Below, piece after piece: positions 36,731 to 46,343 of a stretch of 64,000 nt of DNA. The stretch lies in NCBI RefSeq assembly GCF_900115095.1, contig NZ_FOVH01000002.1, forward strand, positions 682,001 through 746,000, written 5' to 3'. The stretch's first letter is position 1, and each line of letters begins with the position of its first letter. The notes under the pieces were generated by a model that saw nothing but the letters and a program-made list of their open reading frames with translations, was not told the DNA's origin and did not search any database. This DNA is from Actinomadura madurae (lineage in GTDB: Bacteria > Actinomycetota > Actinomycetes > Streptosporangiales > Streptosporangiaceae). The position numbers were made by a program, and so were the translations under genes.

Positions 36731-37375
36731 TCATTTTCCGCCGAGGGGGACGGTGACGCCGCCGGAGAACATCGAGTCGTGCAGGTCGATGGCCTTGAGC
36801 CTCGTGCCGCGCGGAACGTCGTAGATGAGGATGCCCTTGACCGAGTTTCCCGGGTTGATCTGCTGAAGGAACGACTTGGAGTCCTTGTCCGTCCACAGCG
36901 ACGCCTCTGGGTCGGCCTCGAATTTGCGGCTCTTCGTGTCGATGAGGGTTTGGTTGTGATGGGTGAAGGTCCGGGCCTTGTTCCCGATGTTCTTCACGGT
37001 CACGTAGATGAAGACGAACTGGCCCTGCGCGGTGTCGCCGACGTATTCGTCACCGACCTTCTTCACGCCCTTCTTGACCTTGGTGACGATGAAGGCGAAC
37101 TTGCCGTCCCGGTACTCGCGGCCGATCCCGTTGGTGACCGGCTTCGTCGACGCCTTCTTCTCCCCGCCCTTCTTCTGCGCGGCCGGTGTGGAGGACGACG
37201 AGGACGTCGTGGACGGCGAGCCGGACGAGGAGGCCACGACCGCGACGCAGGATCCCATCAGGACCAGTCCTGCGATGCCGCCGAAGACCGCATAGAGGCA
37301 GCCCTTCCCGCGCTTCCTGGGCGGAGGCCCGTAGCCCGGCATGGCCGGCGGAACGGGGCGCTGTCCGTAAGTCAT
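36731..37375 (-). CDS. Membrane-anchored DUF4352 protein
   Basis: 214 residues. A Pro-rich cytoplasmic start (PPAMPGYGPPPRKRGKG) is followed by one membrane segment (CLYAVFGGIAGLVLMGSCVAVVA), a Ser/Thr/Lys-rich linker, and an Ig-like DUF4352 domain (FAFIVTKVKKG... FVFIYVTVKNIGNKARTF...LIDTKSRKF). The start has GGAGAAG 5 nt upstream. The domain is extracellular and of unknown ligand. Ends 18 bp from the RNase H-like gene on the same strand and is probably co-transcribed with it. Confidence 0.8.
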   Translation of the reverse strand: MTYGQRPVPPAMPGYGPPPRKRGKGCLYAVFGGIAGLVLMGSCVAVVASSSGSPSTTSSSSSTPAAQKKGGEKKASTKPVTNGIGREYRDGKFAFIVTKVKKGVKKVGDEYVGDTAQGQFVFIYVTVKNIGNKARTFTHHNQTLIDTKSRKFEADPEASLWTDKDSKSFLQQINPGNSVKGILIYDVPRGTRLKAIDLHDSMFSGGVTVPLGGK

Positions 37376-37392
37376 GTTCTTCTCCGTTGTCT

Positions 37393-38268
37393 TCAGGCGG
37401 CGATATCGCCGCGGTCGCTGTCGTGCCAGGCGCGGAGGAACGCCTCGACGAGGCCCTCCGCGCGGGAACGGGAATCGAAGTTCTCGGTGACGCGGCGCCG
37501 GGCGATGGACGCCAGGGAGTCCGCGGTCTCGTTGCGCGGGTGTCCGGAATGGCCGCGGACGTGTTCCAGGCGCAGGCCGGGACGGCCCGCGACCCCCTTC
37601 GCCAGCCGGACGAGGGCGGGTGGGCCGGAGCGGCGGGGACGCAGGTCGTAGCCGTCCGGCATCCGGGCGGTCTCGCCGCGCCGCCACGCCCGCAGGAGGC
37701 GCAGCGCGGACAGGCTGTCGACGAGCAGCGTCAGCTCGGGACCGTCCCCGACGCGGTCGAGCAGGAGGGCCACCGCGCGCAGCTCGCTGACCAGGACCTT
37801 CCGGGGCCCGGTCGGGTCCTGCGGCCCGAACGTCCAGCCGCGCATGCCCCAACGGCCGTCGCTGACGACATAGCCGAGCCCGCAGGTGCCGCGCTTCCAG
37901 CTCGCGTCGGTCGCGGCGACGAGGGCGCCCGGGTACCCGTCCCAGCCGGATACCCGCCCCTGTACCGGCGTCCGGACGCCGCGCGCGGCGGGTCGCGGCA
38001 CCTGCGGGCAGTTCGGGTGGTGCGCCCCGGTGTCGATGTAGTGCTCGGCCTCGGTGAGGAGCATCTCCGCGATGGCGGCGTCGCCGTGCCGGACGGCGGC
38101 GAAGCACAGCCGCAGCAGCCGGCGCGCGACTCCGCAGCAGGCGCACATCCCGGCCCGGGTCGCGCACGCCCGCAAGCGCTGGATCCGCGGGCCGAGGCCG
38201 TTGGGGGGCATCGCGTCTCGGGCGTCGTCGAACTCGTGCAGCGCCATCGTCGGGACATGCATGGCCAT
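37393..38268 (-). CDS. RNase HI-like protein with Cys-rich N-terminus
   Basis: 291 residues. The second half is an RNase H fold with all four acidic residues: D121 (ATDAS), E162 (SELRAV), D184 (LLVDS) and D250 (HSGHPRNETAD), with H240 before the last. It should cut RNA in RNA-DNA hybrids. The first 115 residues are unlike standard RNase HI and carry CATRAGMCACCG and a later HHPNCP, possibly a metal site. It is divergent from the HTH-methyltransferase gene; the 193-bp spacer is the most AT-rich stretch nearby and should hold both promoters. Confidence 0.75.
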   Translation of the reverse strand: MAMHVPTMALHEFDDARDAMPPNGLGPRIQRLRACATRAGMCACCGVARRLLRLCFAAVRHGDAAIAEMLLTEAEHYIDTGAHHPNCPQVPRPAARGVRTPVQGRVSGWDGYPGALVAATDASWKRGTCGLGYVVSDGRWGMRGWTFGPQDPTGPRKVLVSELRAVALLLDRVGDGPELTLLVDSLSALRLLRAWRRGETARMPDGYDLRPRRSGPPALVRLAKGVAGRPGLRLEHVRGHSGHPRNETADSLASIARRRVTENFDSRSRAEGLVEAFLRAWHDSDRGDIAA

Positions 38269-38461
38269 CGACCCGCTCTCATCCGGGGGAGGTTCGATAC
38301 ACAGGGAACCACAGAGGATGCTGTGAACGCAATCAACCTATAAATCTCGGATCATAGTGAGTTGTGTGGTGGTCTGGGCGTGGCGTAGCGTGAATCAGAT
38401 CAACCGGCACTGCAGGCGCTAGGGTGTGGTCAGCGTGCTCGTCGGCTGATGGGAGTGAAGG

Positions 38462-40396
38462 GTGCCGAACGATGCGACGGTGACCGCGGCGGACATCGCC
38501 CGCCTGGCCGCGGTGGGACGTGCCGCCGTGAGCAACTGGCGCCGCCGTCACGACGACTTCCCCCAGCCGGTCGGCGGGACGGCCGCCAGCCCGACGTTCT
38601 CCCTCGCCGAGGTGGAGGACTGGCTGCGCGGCCAGGGGAAACTGGCCGACTCGCCCGTCCGCGAGCGCGTCTGGCAGACCCTCCGGTCGGCGGCCGGCGA
38701 GGACGCCGACCTCGCCGACGTGCTCACCTTCGCCGGCGCCTGCCTCGTCCGGCTGCGCGACGAACCTGGACGTGACCTGAGCGACGCCGCGGACGGCGAA
38801 CTGCCCGACGGCCCGAAGGGCCTACCCCGCGCCTCGATCGCGCGCGCCCTTTCCCAGCTGGTGGACGAACTGGGCGTCGCGGAGACGTTCGAGTTCCTCC
38901 GCACCCGCTACCTGGAGCACCACAGCCGCCGCGTGTACCTGACACCGGAGCCGGTCGCGCGGCTGATGCTCGAACTCGGCGGCCCTGCCCGGACCGTCCT
39001 CGACCCTGCCTGCGGGACGGGCACCTACCTGAACCTGGCCGCCGAGCTGTTCGGTGACGCCGAGCAGCTCCTCGGACAGGAGATCGACGAGACGACCGCG
39101 CGCATGTCCGGCATCCAGTTGGCGCTGCGCGGCGCCCCTGCGGAGGTCTCCGCGGGCGATTCACTGCTCGCGGACGCCTTCCCCGGCCGGACGGTCGATC
39201 TGGTCGTCTGCAATCCGCCCTTCAACGACCGTGGCTGGGGCTACGAGGAACTGACCGGCGACCCCCGCTGGGAGTACGGGCTCCCACCGCGCATGGAATC
39301 GGAGCTGGCGTGGCTGCAACACGGTCTCGCCCATGTCCGTCCTGGGGGGCACGTCGTCCTGCTCATGCCCCCGGCCGTCGCCAACCGCCGATCTGGACGG
39401 CGCGTCCGCGCGGAACTCCTTCGCCGGGGAGCGCTGCGCGCCGTCATAGGGCTTCCCTCCGGTGCCGTGCCGAACATGGCCGTCGCGCTGACCGTGTGGG
39501 TTCTTCGCCGTCCCTCTCCTGGAGACCAGCCCGCGGACGATGTGCTGATGGTCGACACCTCGTCCGACCCGGAGAACTACCGGAAAACGGCGCTGGACGC
39601 TTGGCGCCGCTACACGAAGGGCAAGTCCGACCGGACGGAATCAAGCGTCGTCGTGCGCATCATCGATCTGCTGGACGACGAGGTCGATCTCACCCCTGCC
39701 CGCTACCTCCCCCAGCGGAGCACGCCCACATCGGAAGATTCGTTCGCAGCAGTCCGCGAGCAACTAGAGCAGAAGGCCGCGGACCTGCCTCGGACGGTCG
39801 CGCCCCTATCGGCCCTGAGGAACGTTCAGGCACCGGGGGAAATCCCCATGACGACGGTGGGGGAGTTGGCCAAGGGCGGAGTGCTGCAAATCTTCCGGCC
39901 GCCCTCCAAGGCACGCGTGGGTGAAGGGCCTGAACCGATCCTGACCCTGGAGGACGTCGCCGAAGGCAGGTCCGCCACGGGAAGGACCGCCCCAGACCCT
40001 GAGCACGTCCGGACATCGCCCGGCGACATCGTCGTCTCCCTCGCCGCGCGCCATCCGGTCGCCCGGGTCCTGGAGGAAGGGGGCGCCGCCCTCGGCCCCG
40101 GCCTGGCCCTGGTAAAGGTCGACACCACGCGCGCCGATCCCCATTTCGTCGGCGGCTGGCTGCTGCTCGGCGCACAGGGCGCCCGGCTCCGCAGCTCCAC
40201 CTCCTCGGCCCGCTTCGACGTCCGCCGCGCCCGGCTGCCCCGCCTCACCCTGGACGAACAGGCCGAACTCGGGCGGGCGTTCCGCACACTTACCGACCTG
40301 GAGGCCGCCCTCCGCACGACCCGCGACCTGGGCGCCGAGGTGCTGCGCCTCGGCCTCGAAGGGCTCGGCGCGGGGACGCTCCGGCCGTCCGGCTGA
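38462..40396 (+). CDS. N6-adenine methyltransferase with N-terminal HTH (HsdM-like)
   Basis: 644 residues, GTG start with GGGAG 6 nt upstream. Residues 7-60 form a MerR-like or phage-type HTH (TAADIARLAAVGRAAVSNWRRR, then DFPQPVGGTAASPTFSLAEVEDWL). The methyltransferase follows: YLTPEPVARLMLEL, motif I DPACGTGTY at 181-189, motif IV NPPF at 251-254. From about 430 an HsdS-like region (GDIVVSLAARHPVARVLEEGG, PRLTLDEQAELG) suggests fused target recognition. It has no nuclease motif and no hsdR neighbour, and is followed 41 bp on by a kinase, so it may regulate as well as methylate. Confidence 0.85.
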   Translation: MPNDATVTAADIARLAAVGRAAVSNWRRRHDDFPQPVGGTAASPTFSLAEVEDWLRGQGKLADSPVRERVWQTLRSAAGEDADLADVLTFAGACLVRLRDEPGRDLSDAADGELPDGPKGLPRASIARALSQLVDELGVAETFEFLRTRYLEHHSRRVYLTPEPVARLMLELGGPARTVLDPACGTGTYLNLAAELFGDAEQLLGQEIDETTARMSGIQLALRGAPAEVSAGDSLLADAFPGRTVDLVVCNPPFNDRGWGYEELTGDPRWEYGLPPRMESELAWLQHGLAHVRPGGHVVLLMPPAVANRRSGRRVRAELLRRGALRAVIGLPSGAVPNMAVALTVWVLRRPSPGDQPADDVLMVDTSSDPENYRKTALDAWRRYTKGKSDRTESSVVVRIIDLLDDEVDLTPARYLPQRSTPTSEDSFAAVREQLEQKAADLPRTVAPLSALRNVQAPGEIPMTTVGELAKGGVLQIFRPPSKARVGEGPEPILTLEDVAEGRSATGRTAPDPEHVRTSPGDIVVSLAARHPVARVLEEGGAALGPGLALVKVDTTRADPHFVGGWLLLGAQGARLRSSTSSARFDVRRARLPRLTLDEQAELGRAFRTLTDLEAALRTTRDLGAEVLRLGLEGLGAGTLRPSG

Positions 40397-40437
40397 CGGC
40401 GGTACGCTGCGGGCACACCGGGCAGCGGAGGTGGCAG

Positions 40438-41934
40438 TTGCGGCGCGGCGATCTCCTCGGGGAGCGCGATCGGTACGAGCTCGATCAGGCGATCGGGCGC
40501 GGCGGCATGGGAGAAGTGTGGCGCGCCTACGACCGGTTCCTGGACCGGCGCCTCGCGGTGAAGTTCACCCGCGTCACGGACGAGTCGCTCGTCGGGCGGT
40601 TCGAGCAGGAGGCCCGTAGCGCGGCCTGGTTCGAGCATCCCGGCGTCCCCACCGTCTACGACTTCGGAAGCCACAACGGCTGCTTCTACCTGGTCATGCA
40701 GTACGTCGAGGGCATGACGATCGACCACGTCCTCGACGCGGAGGACAACCTGTCCATCTCGTGGGCCGCGCTGATAGCCGCCCAGGTGTGCGCAGTACTG
40801 AACGTCGCGCATCGCCGTCCGCTGGTGCACCGCGACCTCAAGCCCAGCAACCTGATGCTGTGCCCAGACGGATCGGTCAAGGTCCTCGATTTCGGCGCCG
40901 CGGTGGGTCTCGGGCCCGGTGACGTACGGCGAACCACAACCGGCCTCGGCGCGCCCTACACGCCGGGCTACACGGCCATGGAGCAGGTGTACGGCAGCCC
41001 GGGCCCGCAGAGCGACCTGTACTCGTTGGGCTGCGTCCTCTACGAGATGCTCACCGGCCGCCAGGTCTTTCCCGGGGCCACGCCCTACGAAGTACTACGC
41101 CGCCACGAGGACGAACCCCCGACCCCGCCGCGGGTTCTGCGTCCCGACACCCCGCCCGGGTTGGACGTCCTCGTCCTGCGACTCCTGGCCAAACAGCCTG
41201 GAGACCGTCCAGCGAACGCGGACGAGGTGTACCACCGCCTCCTGGAATTCGTGTCCTCCCTGGAACCGCTCCCAGGGATCGTCGACACGATCGCACCTCA
41301 ACACCTGTACGCAGCGGCCGTCAGCCGGATCCGCCTGACGGGCGCGCCTTCAACGGCCCGTGTAGAAGAACGTGTCGAGCTGCCCACACTGGACGAGGTC
41401 GTCCAAGCGCGCGCGGAGGCCGCCGACCTAGCCGACGAAGGCCGCTACACCCAGGCGGCGGAAATCCTCTCCGACCTCACTGAACCGGCCCGCTTGGCAC
41501 TGGGCGACGAGGACGCCGAGTACATGGGGCTACGCCTGGACCTGGCAGATCTGCTCTTCCGAGGCGGCGACTACCGCCGAGCAGTCCACGCCTACCGTGC
41601 CGCCGCCGTGAGCTTGGCCGAGTGGTACGGCCCGGACGACAAGCACGTCCTGGACTGCCGCGAACAGGAGGCCGTCTGCCTGGCCCGTGTCGGCGCCACT
41701 GTCATGGCCCTCGACCACCTGCAAGAACTCCTCGACGACCTCTCCAGCGCCAACCCCTATGACGCTCTCACCCTACGCGTCCGCGAACGAATAGGCCGCC
41801 TAAAACTGGCTGCGGGCGAGACAGAACAGGGACGCAAAGAACTGACCGAACTCCTGGCCGACCTAACGGGCCTCTACGGCGACGACCATCCGCAGATCCC
41901 CGGACTACGCACGCTGCTCGACGACCTCAATTAG
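40438..41934 (+). CDS. Serine/threonine kinase with C-terminal TPR-like repeats
   Basis: 498 residues from a TTG with perfect GGAGG 6 nt upstream. Kinase motifs: Gly loop GRGGMGEVW at 20-28, K42, HRDLKPSN at 131-138 (canonical, unlike the kinase at 17814), DFG near 151 and YTAMEQVYG in the activation segment. After the domain come PLPGIVDTIAPQHLY and then TPR-like helices (AADLADEGRYTQAAEILSDL...ALDHLQELLDDL), which bind partner proteins. No membrane segment. Co-transcribed with the methyltransferase before it; the last 8 bp overlap the end of the UvrD relic on the other strand. Confidence 0.9.
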   Translation: MRRGDLLGERDRYELDQAIGRGGMGEVWRAYDRFLDRRLAVKFTRVTDESLVGRFEQEARSAAWFEHPGVPTVYDFGSHNGCFYLVMQYVEGMTIDHVLDAEDNLSISWAALIAAQVCAVLNVAHRRPLVHRDLKPSNLMLCPDGSVKVLDFGAAVGLGPGDVRRTTTGLGAPYTPGYTAMEQVYGSPGPQSDLYSLGCVLYEMLTGRQVFPGATPYEVLRRHEDEPPTPPRVLRPDTPPGLDVLVLRLLAKQPGDRPANADEVYHRLLEFVSSLEPLPGIVDTIAPQHLYAAAVSRIRLTGAPSTARVEERVELPTLDEVVQARAEAADLADEGRYTQAAEILSDLTEPARLALGDEDAEYMGLRLDLADLLFRGGDYRRAVHAYRAAAVSLAEWYGPDDKHVLDCREQEAVCLARVGATVMALDHLQELLDDLSSANPYDALTLRVRERIGRLKLAAGETEQGRKELTELLADLTGLYGDDHPQIPGLRTLLDDLN

Positions 41935-42650
41935 GCAGGAACGGGCTAGGTGAGCCCGCATAAGACACGTACAGGTGGTCGCGCGCCCGCGTGCACGCGA
42001 CGAACAACAGACACCGCTCCTTCTGGACGTCCTGCGCATGTGCCTTGGCGTTTTCATCCTCCGGCGTGATGGCCTTCGCCGACGGCAGCGACTTCTCATC
42101 GGCCCCTATTACGGCGATGCAGCGGAACTCCAGCCCCTTCATCTTGTGCATCGTCCCGACCTGCACACCCGCTGATTTGTTGGGCACCTGAAAGGCCGTC
42201 ATCCCGTCGTCCTTCAACCGCCGGGCGGCCTTCCGCATTACCCACACGTACCGGGTGGCGACCCCGATGGCACTGGGCTCCACACCGGCGTCCAGCCACG
42301 TCCGCACCTGCTCCACGAGCCCGTTCATCTCGGCGTCCGGATCCGGATACTCCTTGACGACCGGCCGCCGCCCATGCATCGGCGACCGATAACCGTCCAG
42401 CGTGTCGGCCGAGTCATCGAGCCCTTGCGCCGGCGTGAGCCCCAGCAACGGCACCGCCCAGGCCAGGATCTCCTGCGTGGTCCGGTAATTGACCTTCAGC
42501 TTCGTGCTGCGCCCGCGGACATTGATGCCGAGGCTGGTCAGCGACACATGACTGTCATAAATCCGCTGATGCGGGTCCCCGACGATGAACAGATCATCCG
42601 GCCCTTCCACGACGAGCCGCCGCAGAAGCCGCCACTGCGCCGTGTGAGAC
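41927..42650 (-). pseudogene. C-terminal remnant of a UvrD-like helicase
   Basis: Homologous to the second half of the helicase at 15580-17817: AQWRLLRRLVVEGPDDLFIVGDPHQRIYD, KVNYRTTQEILAWA, GTMHKMKGLEFRCIAVIG and VACTRARDHLYVSYAGSPSPFL. The Walker A half and the DEAQD motif are missing; homology stops just after where DEAQD would be, at about 42650. No active helicase can be made. The frame is otherwise open, so the truncation may be recent. It converges with the kinase gene. Confidence 0.8.
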
Positions 42651-42654
42651 CGTC

Positions 42655-43365
42655 CTACCGCGTTACTGGGTTGATCAAAAGGATGTAGTGGATCGGCTCG
42701 CAGATCGATGGGATAAGCGATGGCTTCTCGGTTGGCGTGACATCGCCCGGGCAACCGATGAGCGCACGGCCATCTTCAGTGTGCTGCTGCTGTCGGCCGT
42801 TGGGCACACTCTTCCGCTGATGATGCCGACATTTTCCCCCGTTGCGGGTCTATATGCCAACATGAACTCGTATGTATTGGACTACATTTTGCGACAGAAA
42901 ATGGCCGGCACTCATCTAACATATGGCTACGTCAAGCAATTGCCGGTGTTGCCACCTGCTAGTTACGAGGAGAGGGCTCCTTGGGAGGCGGGTGCCTCTC
43001 CCGCGCAGTGGATTGAAAAAAGAATAATAGAACTCTCTTGCATGGCATGGGCGCTGAAATCGTTTTCCGAAGAGCTAAAAGATGACAAGGCGCCATTTAA
43101 GTGGGACGATGCGAGGCGATTCGCGATCCGGGCGGAGTTGGATGCTGCATACTTTCATCTCTATGGCGTTGCCCGTGAGGACGTGGAGTACATTATGGAC
43201 AGCTTCGGGGCCTTTCAGTGCAACGACCCTGAACGGTTTGTGCGGACGAAGGCGCTGATCTTGGGTGTTTATGATGCGATGGCGCGAGCAATGGAGACGG
43301 GCGGGCAGTATAAGACGATCCTCGATCCCCCTCCAGGAAAAGGACCTCGCCATCCGGAAAGGTGA
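42655..43365 (+). pseudogene. C-terminal remnant of an Eco57I-type DNA methyltransferase
   Basis: An open frame of about 237 codons starting abruptly at the junction with the helicase relic: LPRYWVDQKDVVDRLADRW, then RDIARATDERTAIF, QLPVLPP, and the family ending RAELDAAYFHLYGVAREDVEYIMDSF and LDPPPGKG. No SAM or catalytic motif remains. A GTG at 42688 opens the longest start-to-stop frame, but it is internal to the homology. GC content is lower than in the flanks, as is common for recognition domains. It differs from the C-terminus of the methyltransferase at 1001-6022, so it comes from another system. Confidence 0.75.
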
Positions 43366-43438
43366 GTGTGACGTTCGTAGAACGCCACCGGCCTTAAGGA
43401 GCGTAAACATGCCTCAAGACCAGTGGCGTTCCGAAGAT

Positions 43439-43633
43439 TCAGCGTTCCCGAATGCAGATCTCATGCAGGAAGGTTCGCCATTCTTCCCTGGTGAATTCCA
43501 GGGTCGATCCATTACCCTTGAGCATGGTGTCGCGGACGCCGATTGTGCCGTCGGTTGCTCGCCCGACTTCGATGCACTCACCGTTCGGTTCACTGTGTTG
43601 TGACTTGCGCCACTGATGGAAGTCCTTGGTCAT
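43439..43633 (-). CDS. DUF397 protein (second copy)
   Basis: 64 residues with the family pattern: FHQWRKSQHSEPNGECIEVG, then GVRDT and an EWRTFL helix. The ATG overlaps the XRE gene stop by 4 bp. It is divergent in sequence from the copy at 8672. Confidence 0.88.
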   Translation of the reverse strand: MTKDFHQWRKSQHSEPNGECIEVGRATDGTIGVRDTMLKGNGSTLEFTREEWRTFLHEICIRER

Positions 43634-44511
43634 GTTCCCGATCCTGTCTGGTCGGTCAGCCGGTTGGCTACCCGTTCGAGGAAGGCGATGCTTCTTTCGC
43701 GGGGTAGCGCGGCTTCCCTGAGGCGGTCGTAGATCTCGGTATACCTCGTCACCTCATCGCGCTGGGTGAGCACGAGATCGGTGGTGACCGTGTCCACTAC
43801 CGCCAATGGTGAGTCGCCTGGCTCAGGGAACGTGTAGAGGTAGAACGATGACTTGGCTAGGAAGCCACCCGGGATTGGGGCGTCATGCAGCAGGACACGG
43901 ATGCTGATCCGTTCCTCGGCCGAGACCACACCGACCATGTGCCGGAGTTGGCTGATCATCGCTTGGGGCGGCACGGCCAACCGATGAATCACGCACTCGT
44001 CCAAGACGATCTCGTAGGCAGGGCCGTCCGGACGGAGGAGTTCGCGTTGCCGCCGCATCCGGGCTTCGGCCATGCGCTCGGGGACGTAATTGAGCTCGCC
44101 CTGGCACTCGTCCAAGGCAACGAGCGCCATGATGAAATCGGGGGCTTGTAGGACGGCGGGCATCGCGGTCTGGTTGTAGGCGCGGACGCTGTCGGCGCTG
44201 CTCTCCAGATCCGCGTAGAGCTTCTGGCGGGGACCCACGGTCATGCCGTACCGGTCCCACCAGCCCTTCTGGGCGGCCTCGCGGGCGAGCTGGCAGATCC
44301 GGTCGTACTGGCTGCCGGTGATTTCGAGGGCGTCGAGGATGTCCATGATCTCGGTCAGGTCCGGGCGGCGCTGGGCGTTCTCCAGCCGGGAGATTTTCGC
44401 GCGGTTGTAGAACATGAGGCCGGCCAGACCATCGGCCGTAAGACCACGGCTCTCACGGAGCTTGCGGATCTCGGCCGCCAGTTGGCGACGGCGGACGTAG
44501 GGGCTCGGCAT
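43630..44511 (-). CDS. XRE-family regulator with DUF5753 (second copy)
   Basis: 293 residues. HTH at about 13-50 (IRKLRESRGLTADGLAGL...NRAKISRLENAQRRP), then the DUF5753 region with AYNQTAMPAVLQAPDFIMAL, VLDECVIHRL and VLLHDAPIPGG. ATG 44511 has GGGAGG 6-7 nt upstream. It forms an operon with the DUF397 gene. No RsbW-type gene is adjacent, unlike the trio at 7332-8866. The target is probably its own promoter region. Confidence 0.88.
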   Translation of the reverse strand: MPSPYVRRRQLAAEIRKLRESRGLTADGLAGLMFYNRAKISRLENAQRRPDLTEIMDILDALEITGSQYDRICQLAREAAQKGWWDRYGMTVGPRQKLYADLESSADSVRAYNQTAMPAVLQAPDFIMALVALDECQGELNYVPERMAEARMRRQRELLRPDGPAYEIVLDECVIHRLAVPPQAMISQLRHMVGVVSAEERISIRVLLHDAPIPGGFLAKSSFYLYTFPEPGDSPLAVVDTVTTDLVLTQRDEVTRYTEIYDRLREAALPRERSIAFLERVANRLTDQTGSGT

Positions 44512-45101
44512 GACCGTCCTCCCGATATCGCGTCGGACACGATCCGTACTGATCGCTAACGCTGCGCGATCGACAATCTCCGGGTAATCGTACGGTCACC
44601 CTCGGACATATGCGCGTTACGCACATCGAAAACCAGTACGACCCCGATATCGGCACAGGCAAATTCCGCACGTTCACCATTTGCGCGCCCGACTCACCCC
44701 AAGACGTCCAATTCCCAGATCGGCTTGCTACCGATGTGCCGGATATGTGCACACGCGAGCTGGATTTCGACCCCACCTGCACTCCGCGCCGGGTCGACGT
44801 CCGAGAAGCGTCCGGCCTGCGGGCCCGATGGGGACAGCCGACGCGCTCAGACCGGGCGGCACCCCTGCTTGCTCACGGCCCGAACGAACCATCGTGGGGC
44901 TCGGCGGCAGGCGTCCGTCCGGCGTCCCATCCCGGCATGGCCCTCAGCATGGCCCACGCCGTGCCTTGCGCCGTGCATGCGCGAGTGTCCGACCACCGTC
45001 CTCGGCACCGGTCGGCGGCTACGCTCACGGGCGCGGTCACCGACCGCGGATGACGCGCACGGTCGCAGGGGCGGCCGGGCGACCGTCCGGCGAGCCGAGG
45101 A
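44512..45101. other. Intergenic stretch with a doubtful ORF
   Basis: Between the XRE start and the end of the DUF222 gene. An ORF at 44610-45053 (+, 147 residues) begins MRVTHIENQYDPDIGTG with reasonable codons for about 65 residues and then turns Arg/Pro/His-rich. It has no recognised domain and no clear ribosome site. It might be a divergent small gene with a spurious tail. TGCG and CGCA arms near 44610 could be part of an operator. Confidence 0.3.
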
Positions 45102-46343
45102 TCACGCGGCCTTGAGCTCGGGCGGTGGGCGGCCGGGCGGGGAGGCCGATGCGTCTCCGGGTGGGTGGATGCGGTAGGTGTAGCGGCCGTCGGGTCCCTG
45201 GGCGATGTGGACGCGGGCCGGGTTCGCGGCCTTGAACCTGTTGTGCCATCCGCAGGTGAGGGTGAGCTGGTCGATGTCGGTGGGGGAGCCGAGAGCCCAC
45301 CCGTGAACGTGGTCGACCTCGCACCGTGTCCCGGGGATCTCGCAGCCTTGGACGGCGCAGGTCGGGTTGAGCGCCTCCAGGACGCGACGTTGGGCGGGGC
45401 TGGCGAAGCGTTCGGTGCGGCCGAGGTAGAGAGGGAGGTTCCCTTTCCCGAGGAGGAGAGGGGAGACGCCTGCTGCCAGGGCGATGCGGCGGGCCTGGGC
45501 GGCGGGGATGGGGGTGCCGTCGGGGAGCCGGGCGGGGGCGGTGCCGCCGGTGAGGGTGTCCAGGTCGCAGACGACGGTCACCTTGGTGGCACGGTGCCCG
45601 CCGGACAGGACGCCGGTGAGCGCCGCCGCCGTCCGCTCGCAGAGGTCGCGGCGGTCATCGGGCCCGGCGGGCCTGGCCCCCGGGCCGAGAGTGCCGTCCC
45701 AGATCGCGGCATCTTCGGCGTTCAGCCAGCCCTTGATGTAGCGGCCGCCGTCCAGCGAGCGGGTCGAGTCGATCCAAGACCGGTCGTAGCCGCGCTCGAC
45801 GTCCCGGGGAGCCGTTTCAGTACCGTCGCGGACGGCGATCACCTCTCGGATGCGCGTGCCGAACGAGGCGACCTTTCCGGCGGAGAAGCCCTGGTCGACC
45901 ATGCCGAGCAGGGTGTCTTCGGCGGCGGCGCAGTCCTCGTCGGCCAGGCGGGCGACCGCGTCCGCGATCGCGGCGGCGTATCCCACGGACAGGCCACCGG
46001 CGGCCCAGCGGCTCGACACCTCGGTGAGGCGGTGCCGCTGCCGCGCGAGCGTCAGGCGTTCTCGGGCGCGGGCCTCACGCATTCCGAGTCGTGAGCGCAA
46101 CCAGGAGCGGGTGGACGGAAAGCCCCACCGTTGTACTTCCCGGGCGGCATCGACAACACCGATGAATCCGGCGAGTGCGGCCTCTTGCACATCGCTCGCG
46201 GCAGCCAGGCGCTGGGCGAGCTCGACGCAGGCGGCCGGGGATTCCGGCGCGGTCCGGCGGGCCAGCTCAGCGGCGATCGCCGATACCGCGCCCACCAATT
46301 CCGAGGTGGGCGCCTGATCGAGGTCGACCGTTACCGCCGCCAT
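45102..46343 (-). CDS. DUF222 and HNH endonuclease-domain protein
   Basis: 413 residues. The DUF222 region spans about 20-300 (helical, Ala/Arg-rich). A C-terminal HNH site follows: C-x4-C in CAVQGCEIPGTRCEVDHVHGW with the catalytic DH pair, then LTCGWHNRFK. This is the actinobacterial 13E12-like family, often in many copies and linked to mobile DNA; its target is unknown. It stands alone, with no partner on the same strand close by. Confidence 0.88.
   Translation of the reverse strand: MAAVTVDLDQAPTSELVGAVSAIAAELARRTAPESPAACVELAQRLAAASDVQEAALAGFIGVVDAAREVQRWGFPSTRSWLRSRLGMREARARERLTLARQRHRLTEVSSRWAAGGLSVGYAAAIADAVARLADEDCAAAEDTLLGMVDQGFSAGKVASFGTRIREVIAVRDGTETAPRDVERGYDRSWIDSTRSLDGGRYIKGWLNAEDAAIWDGTLGPGARPAGPDDRRDLCERTAAALTGVLSGGHRATKVTVVCDLDTLTGGTAPARLPDGTPIPAAQARRIALAAGVSPLLLGKGNLPLYLGRTERFASPAQRRVLEALNPTCAVQGCEIPGTRCEVDHVHGWALGSPTDIDQLTLTCGWHNRFKAANPARVHIAQGPDGRYTYRIHPPGDASASPPGRPPPELKAA

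Noticed and set aside
43410..43603. ORF starting MPQDQWRSEDS with an AGGAG site, opposite the DUF397 gene
   Set aside because: Entirely antisense to a clear DUF397 gene; at most the first codons of a vanished gene.
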